5,368 bases of DNA from CAYXVU01 sp964468725. GTDB lineage: Bacteria > Acidobacteriota > Blastocatellia > UBA7656. Every line of letters starts with the position of its first letter. The first letter of the stretch is position 1. Positions 1 to 5,368 of the stretch are shown here, one piece after another. The notes under the pieces were generated by a model. The model was not told the DNA's origin and searched no databases. It saw nothing but the letters and a program-made list of their open reading frames with translations. The position numbers and the translations under genes are program-made. The stretch lies in contig CAYXVU010000325.1 in assembly GCA_964468725.1 (NCBI GenBank), positions 1 to 5,368 on the forward strand. The letters are read 5' to 3'.

Positions 1-49
1 CGTCGTCGGGCTGGCCATCATTGCGATGGGATTGCGCCTGATGTTGTGA
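1..49 (+). CDS. C-terminal end of an unidentified, probably membrane-associated protein (partial)
   Basis: Reading from base 2, an open frame gives the 15 residues VVGLAIIAMGLRLML and stops at TGA 47-49. The stretch is almost entirely hydrophobic with one arginine, as expected for the last transmembrane helix of an integral membrane protein. The start and nearly all of the gene lie left of the window, so no family can be assigned. The stop is 15 bases from the stop of the convergent kinase gene, a spacing typical of two real genes meeting tail to tail. Another frame also remains open across the edge, so the frame choice rests on the hydrophobic pattern and the fitting stop position. Confidence 0.45.
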   Translation, partial: VVGLAIIAMGLRLML

Positions 50-64
50 GGCAGAGGTTAATCT

Positions 65-2590
65 TCAAGCAGGCGTCGCGCCCCTGATGGCGTCGGCTGA
101 AAACCCGATGCGGCGCAGCAAATCTTGAAAGCGTGCGTCGGCGCGCAGGGTATCGAATATCGGTTCGACATTGAGAAAAGCGAGGAACCCTGCGCGTTCA
201 CCAAAGGCGAGTTCGAGCCACTCGAAGGCTTCTTCATCCCGCCCCAATCCGAGATGAATGATGGCGAAGTAATAGGACGACACATAGCTGCGGGCGGCCA
301 GCTTTTCCAAATCTTTGATCACGTCTTCCGCATCCTTTATGTTGCCTGCCACTGCCAACCCATACCCGAAGTGCGCGTAAAAGGCCAGATTGCCGCCCGA
401 ATCGGTCACCCCTTTGCGTAAGGCTTCAACGCCTTCCCGGTGCTTGCCCATCTGCAAATAGGAGAGTCCCAAATTCCAGTAGGCAAAGAAGAATTTTGCG
501 TCCATCTCCAACGCCTTTTCGCAGTGCTTGACGGACTGCCCGAAGTTGCGCGCGAAATAGCATGCCCAGCCCAATCCGACGTTGGTGAACAGCGAGAGCG
601 GGTCGAGCTGTTGCGAAGTCAACACCTCTTGAATGGACTGCTCGTGTTTGCCCATCGCGCGCAGACAGAAACCGTACCCGTCGTGCGCGTTGGCATAGTT
701 CGGATTCAACTCGATGGCGCGTTTGAAGGCGCGTTCGGCCTCTACAAAATCCCATTCGTAAAGCAGGTAGTAGAAGCCCATAGAGGTGTGAGCTTCGGCC
801 AGCGTGTCGTCAATCGCCAGAGCTTTTGCGGCTGCCGCTTTGGCTTTCGGGTACGATTCGCGCGGCGGCCAGCCGCCGGTCGAAGAGGCGAGAAAGGCAT
901 AGGCATCGGCCAATCCGGCATAGGCGAGCGCGTAATTGGGGTCGAGTTCGATGGCCTGTTGAAAATGTTCGATGCCTTTTTTGATCCAGTCTTCGGTGCG
1001 CCGGTTATTGTAATAGCGGCCTTTCAGATAGAGTTGATAGGCAACCGTGTTGTCGGTGTAGCGTTTGGTGAGCCGCTTCTTCTCTTCGCCGGTCAGTTTG
1101 AGCCGCAGTTTGGCGCTGATTTCGTTAGCGATCTCTTCTTGCAATTCGAAGATATCGGTCACTTTTCGGCGATACTGCTCGCCCCAAATCTGCGATTCGT
1201 GCGCGACATCAATCAACTCGGTCTTGATGATGAGCGAATCGCCCAATTGAACGGCGCGCCCGGTCAGCACGGCGCGCACCCCCAACTCTTCGCCAACCTC
1301 CTGCGGATCAATGTCCTGTCCTTTGTAACGAAAGACCGTGCTGCGCGGCACGACGCGCAGTTTCGGCAGTTGTGACAGTGAGTTGATAATACTTTCGGTG
1401 ATGCCGTCGGAGAGGTATTCGGCGCTGGCGTCGGCGCTGGCATTGATGAGCGGCAAGACGGCAAGCGAATCAATCACTTTGCGAATGCGAGCGCGTCGCG
1501 TCGCGGTGCGCGGCGATGGAGCACGACCCGTCGAGTTCAAAATCATCGTCGGCTGCTCGGCGACCAGATGAGGCGAACTGCTGGGCGAATCGCCTAGGGC
1601 GCTCAATTCGCCCGATTGCGTTACGCGCTCTAACTCCGAAGTGAATTCGAAACGCTGCTTGACGCGCTTCAACTCGGTGAGCAACCCGCGCACGGTTTGA
1701 TAGCGTTCATCGCGGTCTTTGCGCAACGCTTTGAGCGCGAGGCGATCCAATTCGGGCGGAATCGGCTTGGCGCATTGGGTGAGCGGTTGCGGATCGGCGC
1801 GCAAAATCGCCGCCATCACATCGGTCATGGTCGCCCCTGTGAACGGGTGGCTGCCCGTCAACATTTCATAGATCACAATGCCGAGGCTGAAGACATCCGA
1901 ACGCGCATCTACACGCTGACCGCGCGCCTGCTCCGGCGACATATAGCGAACCGTTCCCATAATGATGCCGGGTTCGGTCTGCGCTTTAACGGCGGTCGGC
2001 AGGTGCGAAGCCTGCGCGCCGCCGCGTCGGGTTTCGCGCTCGGTGAGTTTAGCCAATCCGAAATCGAGCACTTTCACATACCCGTCGGGGCGCAGCATGA
2101 TGTTGTCGGGTTTGATGTCGCGGTGAATGATGCCGCGAGCATGAGCGGCAGCCAACGCCTGCGCGACTTGCACGGCGATGTCGAGCGCTTCGCCGAGGGG
2201 CAACGCCGTTTGCGCGAGACGCTCACGCAAGGTCAAACCTTCGACAAATTCGGTGGCGATGAAGTGCGCATCGTCGAGTTGTCCGATTTCGAAGATCGTG
2301 ATGATGTTTGGATGATTGAGCGCCGAGGCGGCGCGCGCCTCCTGCTCGAAGCGGCGCACGCGCTCCGGGTCTTTTGTAAACTCGGCGGGCAAAAGTTTCA
2401 AGGCGACATTGCGATGCAGCCGCGTGTCTTCGGCCAAATAGACTTCGCCCATGCCGCCCGCACCGAGCCGTGACATAATGCGGTAATGAGAAATCCGGTT
2501 ACCGCTTCGTAATCCTTTCTCGCTCATCGCTTCATCTGGCCGCGCCGCACATCGGTTGCGACGGCGCAACGAACGCTGCCTTTGCGTCAC
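65..2590 (-). CDS. Ser/Thr protein kinase with TolB-like module and C-terminal TPR repeats
   Basis: This 841-residue protein should transfer phosphate from ATP to Ser/Thr of target proteins. The Hanks-type kinase domain spans about residues 36-312. It has the glycine loop LGAGGMGEVY (42-51), ATP-binding Lys65, Glu84 of helix C, the catalytic loop HRDIKPDN (156-163, Asp158), DFG (176-178) and the MSPE motif (217-220), so it looks active. A Ser/Pro/Thr-rich linker (about 313-372) follows. Next is a TolB/FlgO-like module (about 373-500, beginning IDSLAVLPL), as found in many acidobacterial kinases and CadC-type regulators. About eight TPR-like helical repeats (518-803), with AIELDPN and AIELNPN motifs, would dock partner proteins. 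I see no hydrophobic membrane segment in the linker, where relatives usually carry one, so the protein is predicted to be cytoplasmic. The GTG start at 2590 overlaps the upstream stop (GTGA), suggesting translational coupling. ATG at 2527 (residue 22) is a credible alternative that removes an Arg-rich tail. Substrates are unknown. Confidence 0.95.
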   Translation of the reverse strand: MTQRQRSLRRRNRCAARPDEAMSEKGLRSGNRISHYRIMSRLGAGGMGEVYLAEDTRLHRNVALKLLPAEFTKDPERVRRFEQEARAASALNHPNIITIFEIGQLDDAHFIATEFVEGLTLRERLAQTALPLGEALDIAVQVAQALAAAHARGIIHRDIKPDNIMLRPDGYVKVLDFGLAKLTERETRRGGAQASHLPTAVKAQTEPGIIMGTVRYMSPEQARGQRVDARSDVFSLGIVIYEMLTGSHPFTGATMTDVMAAILRADPQPLTQCAKPIPPELDRLALKALRKDRDERYQTVRGLLTELKRVKQRFEFTSELERVTQSGELSALGDSPSSSPHLVAEQPTMILNSTGRAPSPRTATRRARIRKVIDSLAVLPLINASADASAEYLSDGITESIINSLSQLPKLRVVPRSTVFRYKGQDIDPQEVGEELGVRAVLTGRAVQLGDSLIIKTELIDVAHESQIWGEQYRRKVTDIFELQEEIANEISAKLRLKLTGEEKKRLTKRYTDNTVAYQLYLKGRYYNNRRTEDWIKKGIEHFQQAIELDPNYALAYAGLADAYAFLASSTGGWPPRESYPKAKAAAAKALAIDDTLAEAHTSMGFYYLLYEWDFVEAERAFKRAIELNPNYANAHDGYGFCLRAMGKHEQSIQEVLTSQQLDPLSLFTNVGLGWACYFARNFGQSVKHCEKALEMDAKFFFAYWNLGLSYLQMGKHREGVEALRKGVTDSGGNLAFYAHFGYGLAVAGNIKDAEDVIKDLEKLAARSYVSSYYFAIIHLGLGRDEEAFEWLELAFGERAGFLAFLNVEPIFDTLRADARFQDLLRRIGFSADAIRGATPA
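2555..2570 (-). other. GC-rich hairpin between the two candidate kinase starts
   Basis: The bases form a perfect 6-bp inverted repeat (GTTGCG/CGCAAC) around a 4-base loop. In the minus-strand mRNA it lies between the GTG start at 2590 and the ATG at 2527, within the codons for the Arg-rich extension. It ends 27 bases before the ATG. It might influence which start is used, or be a chance result of Arg-rich codons (CGC/CGT). Confidence 0.35.
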
Positions 2591-3120
2591 TGATAGTTCG
2601 GGCGTTTGAGTTCGCTAAGTAAATCTCTGCCCGGTTCATATACGAGGTTGGCAATGCGCCACCTGCCCTGTTGTTTGAGCAGTTGCACTTCGATCTGCCG
2701 CTCCATTTTGCCTACGGTGTCGTCATCCCACAATACGGTGAGGCTGACCGTCGCGCGGGTCTTTTGTTGGCTCGCCTTGCCAATGCGAAAGGTTTGCGGC
2801 GGCGATTCGGAATCGGTAAAGACATCGCCGCTAAAGTAGGGTTTTTCGTCGGGATGTTGTTGCCGATAGGCTTCTTCGCGTTTGAATTCGCCCGACATCA
2901 ACCCATACAGTTCCGCCGTCAGCCATTTCTTTACCTTGCCGATATTCTGCCGACTGAAGTGCATGCGTTTGCGCGCGGCAAAGTGAAAGCGGTAAAACTC
3001 TTTGACAGTTGCCGTCGCTGTGCCCGTTTGGCTGGGTGCGCTGACGGGCATCACCAATAGCCCTGCGCAGAAGGCGATCCTTATGAGCCTGAAAGGCTTC
3101 TGCGGATGGAGTCGGTTCAT
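2587..3120 (-). CDS. Exported DUF3828/NTF2-like protein of unknown function
   Basis: This 177-residue protein begins with a Sec-type signal peptide: a basic start (Lys/Arg among residues 3-14), a hydrophobic core (about 15-26) and a likely signal peptidase I site after Ala28 (VSA). No lipobox cysteine is positioned for lipidation, so the mature part of about 149 residues should be periplasmic or secreted. The mature sequence opens with VKEFYRFHF and has a central helical segment (KVKKWLTAELYGLM). It ends in beta-strand-like segments with GRWRIANLVYEPGRDLL near the C-terminus. That pattern matches DUF3828 and related NTF2-like proteins; the family call is from memory of the pattern. It is the first gene of a two-gene unit, its TGA stop lying inside the GTG start of the kinase. 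It may act as an envelope-side accessory or ligand binder for the kinase pathway, but this is inference only. Confidence 0.85.
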   Translation of the reverse strand: MNRLHPQKPFRLIRIAFCAGLLVMPVSAPSQTGTATATVKEFYRFHFAARKRMHFSRQNIGKVKKWLTAELYGLMSGEFKREEAYRQQHPDEKPYFSGDVFTDSESPPQTFRIGKASQQKTRATVSLTVLWDDDTVGKMERQIEVQLLKQQGRWRIANLVYEPGRDLLSELKRPNYQ

Positions 3121-3129
3121 CTGTTTCTT

Positions 3130-3136
3130 CTTTCCT
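3130..3136 (-). promoter_or_regulatory. Ribosome binding site of the DUF3828-like gene
   Basis: The minus strand reads AGGAAAG followed by 9 bases (AAGAAACAG) before the ATG at 3120. It is a purine-rich, reasonable Shine-Dalgarno match and supports this start codon. Confidence 0.6.
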
Positions 3137-3203
3137 GTGAGGCGTATGGGTCGCCGCTCATCAAAATTTGTTTCCCTAAAGAAGTGATTGCCGCAGCCCT
3201 GAG

Positions 3204-3231
3204 TTTATGACCGCAAGGATGGATTCGGCAA
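3204..3231 (-). promoter_or_regulatory. Weak candidate promoter for the DUF3828-kinase unit
   Basis: On the minus strand, TTGCCG (3231-3226) and CATAAA (3209-3204) are separated by 16 bases. Each matches the sigma70 consensus at four of six positions. Transcription would begin near 3197 and give a leader of about 77 bases. Its -35 box lies within the left arm of the compound inverted repeat, so a protein bound there could block it. The match is weak and could be chance. Confidence 0.3.
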
Positions 3232-3267
3232 CTCGACGGCATCAGCCGTCCGCAGGCGAGTTGTTGA
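3225..3267. repeat. Compound inverted repeat between the divergent promoters
   Basis: The outer arms CAACTC (3229-3234) and GAGTTG (3258-3263) are perfectly complementary. Directly inside, GACGGC (3235-3240) pairs with GCCGTC (3245-3250) around an ATCA loop, leaving a 7-base bulge (3251-3257) on one side. Pairing can extend outward through two G-T wobbles to C3226-G3266 and T3225-A3267. No T-run follows on either strand, so it is not a typical intrinsic terminator. Its position suggests an operator or a structured DNA/RNA element. Confidence 0.5.
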
Positions 3268-3279
3268 GGGGAAAAACTA

Positions 3280-3308
3280 TTGACTCGACATGGGGCTTCG
3301 CTTACCAT
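3280..3308 (+). promoter_or_regulatory. Predicted sigma70-type promoter of the subtilase gene
   Basis: TTGACT (3280-3285, five of six consensus bases) and TACCAT (3303-3308, four of six) are separated by exactly 17 bases, the optimal spacing. Transcription would start near 3314-3316, leaving a long leader of about 158 bases before the ATG at 3473. It is the best promoter match seen in the intergenic region. Confidence 0.55.
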
Positions 3309-3457
3309 CGAGCCGCATCCCATGACATCTGTCTGCACCCTGCCCCTGTGACGTAACCATCCATAAAAATGGCAGTGCGTGTCGCCAGTTTCAGAGGCCA
3401 ACGACCTCTCTCTCCCGATGAAACCCCTTTCCTTAGGCGGCGCGTGTTGACGAGGTT

Positions 3458-3462
3458 GGAGG
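3458..3462 (+). promoter_or_regulatory. Ribosome binding site of the subtilase gene
   Basis: GGAGG is a full Shine-Dalgarno core 10 bases before the ATG at 3473 and fixes the start. A pyrimidine-rich leader stretch at 3404-3416 (ACCTC, CTCC) is complementary to this site and to GAGGT at 3452-3456, so the site might be partly masked by mRNA folding. Confidence 0.75.
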
Positions 3463-3472
3463 CAGGCATTCG

Positions 3473-5368
3473 ATGTTCCGCTATATTTTTCATCTCGCAT
3501 CGGTAACCGTACTCTTTTTGGCGCTCTTAACCATCGGACAATTTCCCGCGCAGTCGGATTCCTCTGCAAAAGGTGCGCGGCAAGCGCCCGTCTTTGATGC
3601 AACCTATCGCAGCAAAACCGCGCGTCACAAAGTTATCGTCTATGCAGAGGAAGCGCAGCTCAAACAGTCGCTGCTTGCCGAAGGCAGTACGATACTGGCC
3701 GAATATGACGCCTTCAGTCTGCTGAGCGCGCCCGCCGCACAGGCCGAGCAAGTCCTTCAACAAACGGCGCGTGGTTCCGGCGTGCGCGACGACTTGAACG
3801 TCATTTTGTTGCGCGCCGGAGCGATTGATACGACCGAAGGAGAACCGCAGTTTGCGGCGGCGCTCAATCAACCGATGGCGGCTGACGAACAACTCTATCT
3901 CGTGCAGATGATCGGCCCGGCCAAAGATGAATGGCTGATGCAACTGCAAACGCAAGCCGAAATCGTCAGCTACATTCCCAACAATGCCTACCTCGTGCGC
4001 GCCCCCAGCAAAGGGTTCGACAAACTCAATCGTTTGGCATCGGCCAACTTTGTGCAATGGTCGGGCGTTTACAAACCGGCGTATAAAATCGCGCCAGAGA
4101 TCGCCCTCAACACGGCGGCCACCATCACCGTTACCGTCCAGATTGCCAAGAGTCACCGCCTGCAAAGCGATGTTGACAACGTCACCTTCTTTGCCACAGA
4201 GCCGCTGGTGATGCAGCCCTTTGAGGTGCTCAACTTCACCAATGTGCGCATGCGCGTGCCGGTCAACCGACTGGTTGAGATTGCGCGTTTCAGCAACGTG
4301 GTGTGGATTGAACCGTGGGAGAAGCCGGAAGCTTTTGACGAGCGACAAGGGCAGATCGTCGCGGGCAATGTCGCCGCCAGTTCGCTGACCTCGCCCGGTT
4401 ATCTGGATTGGTTGCGTTCGCATGGCATCACCTCCGCGCCCAATTTCATAACCGACATCGCGGACAGCGGACTCGATCAAGGCATCTACGACCCACAAGT
4501 TCTGCACCCCGACTTCCTCAATGAAGCGGGCTTATCACGCATCGCCTATGCGCGCTTGTTGGGCGCCGGAGTCGACGAGGGTTCGACCAATGATTCATCC
4601 GGTCACGGCACCCTCGATGCCGCCATCGTTGGCGGGTTCAATATCCAAACCAGTTTTCCCCACACGGACGAGCAGGGCTACCGTCACGGGCTTGGCATTC
4701 ATCCGTTTGCCAAACTCGGCATCACAAAAATTTTCAATCCGGAATTCACTTTCCCTGACTATACCGACATGGTCAACCGCATGTATGCCGACGGCGCGCG
4801 GGTTTCGAGCAATAGTTGGGGCGCTTATAACAACAACTACACCAGCGATTCTCAACTCTACGATGCGCTTGTGCGCGACGCCCAGCCGCAGATGGAAGGC
4901 AATCAGGAATTGACCGTGCTCTTCGCCTCTGGCAATCGCGGCATCAATTTCCTTTCAACTCCGGGCACGGCGAAGAATCCCATCTGCGTCGGCGCGAGCG
5001 AAAGCGAGCGACCGGGCACAGACGGCTGTCAGTTGCCGACGGCAGCGGCGGACGATTACAACTCGATCATTAACTTCTCTTCGGGCGGGCGCACCGCCGA
5101 TGGTCGCGTCAAACCTGACATCGTCGCTCCGGGCACTCATATTCAAGGAGCCGCATCGCAAGACTCCACCTATGCGGGATCGGGAATCTGCGGCCCCACA
5201 CACTACCAGGACGGGCAGACGCTCTATACCTGGAGTTCCGGCACCAGCCACTCGACGCCCGCAGTTGCCGGTGGGGTAGCCATCGTGCGCCAGTTCTTTG
5301 AACAGGCCACCGAGCGCGCGCCGAGTCCGGCGATGCTCAAAGCTTTGTTGCTCAATTCAGCAACCTAT
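3473..5368 (+). CDS. Exported S8 (subtilisin/KP-43-like) serine peptidase, C-terminus beyond window
   Basis: The frame stays open for 632 codons to the window edge. The product should be a secreted endopeptidase made as an inactive precursor. A signal peptide covers about residues 1-26 (hydrophobic core 8-22, cleavage probably near FPA). A long N-terminal region (about 50-290) precedes the catalytic domain and seems to hold three related modules, ending near residues 114, 205 and 285. The last two end in the similar patterns NAYLVRAP...VQWSGVYKPAYK and VRMRVP...VVWIEPWEKP. It is probably a chaperone/inhibitor propeptide. The catalytic domain has Asp331 (ADSGLDQG), His378 (SSGHGT), oxyanion Asn488 (ASGNRG) and Ser592 (SSGTSHSTPAVAGG). 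VKPDIVAPGTHIQGAAS, before the serine, is typical of this subfamily. Cys505, Cys519 and Cys573 could allow a disulfide. The missing part probably contains the end of the catalytic domain and a beta-sandwich tail. The ATG is supported by GGAGG ten bases upstream. Confidence 0.95.
   Translation, partial: MFRYIFHLASVTVLFLALLTIGQFPAQSDSSAKGARQAPVFDATYRSKTARHKVIVYAEEAQLKQSLLAEGSTILAEYDAFSLLSAPAAQAEQVLQQTARGSGVRDDLNVILLRAGAIDTTEGEPQFAAALNQPMAADEQLYLVQMIGPAKDEWLMQLQTQAEIVSYIPNNAYLVRAPSKGFDKLNRLASANFVQWSGVYKPAYKIAPEIALNTAATITVTVQIAKSHRLQSDVDNVTFFATEPLVMQPFEVLNFTNVRMRVPVNRLVEIARFSNVVWIEPWEKPEAFDERQGQIVAGNVAASSLTSPGYLDWLRSHGITSAPNFITDIADSGLDQGIYDPQVLHPDFLNEAGLSRIAYARLLGAGVDEGSTNDSSGHGTLDAAIVGGFNIQTSFPHTDEQGYRHGLGIHPFAKLGITKIFNPEFTFPDYTDMVNRMYADGARVSSNSWGAYNNNYTSDSQLYDALVRDAQPQMEGNQELTVLFASGNRGINFLSTPGTAKNPICVGASESERPGTDGCQLPTAAADDYNSIINFSSGGRTADGRVKPDIVAPGTHIQGAASQDSTYAGSGICGPTHYQDGQTLYTWSSGTSHSTPAVAGGVAIVRQFFEQATERAPSPAMLKALLLNSATY

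Larger units (their letters stand above)
3121..3472. other. Divergent intergenic region with regulatory signals
   Basis: This 352-base stretch separates the start of the minus-strand DUF3828-kinase unit from the start of the plus-strand subtilase. No convincing gene lies here: the open frames that cross it are antisense extensions of neighbouring genes. It holds a good plus-strand promoter candidate, a weak minus-strand promoter candidate, a compound inverted repeat and ribosome binding sites for both genes. The subtilase leader would be about 155-160 bases long. No known riboswitch consensus was recognised in it. Confidence 0.7.

Noticed and set aside
50..64. Possible bidirectional terminator between the convergent genes
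   Set aside because: The 15-base gap has no inverted repeat and no T-run, so a terminator cannot be supported from the sequence.
440..1375. Open plus-strand frame of 311 codons opposite the TPR part of the kinase
   Set aside because: It lies wholly antisense to strongly recognisable TPR and TolB-like coding sequence. Its translation has no recognisable motifs and a composition typical of the reverse complement of a GC-biased gene.
1697..2473. Open plus-strand frame of 258 codons opposite the kinase domain
   Set aside because: It is antisense to the catalytic kinase motifs, is rich in Arg, Gly, Phe and His, and has no family signature or plausible ribosome site. It is a coding shadow.
2671..3060. 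Open plus-strand frame of 129 codons opposite the DUF3828-like gene
   Set aside because: It is antisense to a gene with a clear signal peptide, a ribosome site and a coupled downstream gene. The frame itself has no supporting feature.
3361..3372. Short inverted repeat CCAT/ATGG around AAAA
   Set aside because: A 4-bp stem is too short to support a terminator or operator and is expected by chance.
3117..3602. Open minus-strand frame of 161 codons crossing the intergenic region
   Set aside because: It would overlap the start of the subtilase antisense and run across both candidate promoters. The protein is Arg/His/Cys-rich without motifs, and the overlap with the DUF3828-like start is only incidental.
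3527..4507. Open minus-strand frame of 326 codons opposite the subtilase N-terminal region
   Set aside because: The plus strand here encodes the signal peptide and N-terminal region continuous with an intact catalytic domain and a good ribosome site. The minus-strand translation shows no family pattern.

Overview
The window looks like chromosomal DNA of a moderately GC-rich soil-type bacterium, most likely an Acidobacteriota (Blastocatellia-like). This is inferred from gene style: a large kinase/TolB-like/TPR protein with the signatures HYRI, GGMGEVYLAEDT and TVRYMSPEQARG, and a subtilase with a long multi-part N-terminal region. Both are typical of that phylum. There are no phage, transposon, CRISPR or RNA-gene signatures.

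Layout: (1) Positions 1-49 hold the last 15 codons of a plus-strand gene ending in a hydrophobic segment. (2) After a 15-base gap comes a convergent minus-strand two-gene unit, transcribed from about 3200 down to 65. Its first gene (3120-2587) encodes a small exported DUF3828/NTF2-like protein. Its second gene (2590-65) encodes an 841-residue Ser/Thr protein kinase with a TolB-like module and about eight TPR-like repeats. The two share a GTGA stop/start overlap. (3) A 352-base divergent intergenic region (3121-3472) holds a good sigma70-like promoter toward the plus strand, a weak candidate promoter toward the minus strand, and a compound inverted repeat between or overlapping them. (4) From 3473 to the right edge, the plus strand encodes an exported S8 (subtilisin/KP-43-like) serine peptidase. 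It is open for 632 codons without a stop, so its C-terminus lies outside the window. It has an intact Asp331/His378/Ser592 triad and Asn488.

How the genes may work together: the kinase probably phosphorylates target proteins and uses its TPR array to dock partners. The upstream exported protein is likely co-expressed with it and could be a cell-envelope sensor or accessory. The peptidase is divergently transcribed and could share regulation through the intergenic region, but nothing proves a functional link. I do not see a clearly novel defence or biosynthetic system. The points most worth a second look are the apparent lack of a membrane segment in the kinase, the ambiguous kinase start with a hairpin between the two candidates, the three-module N-terminal region of the peptidase, and the dyad in the divergent promoter region.
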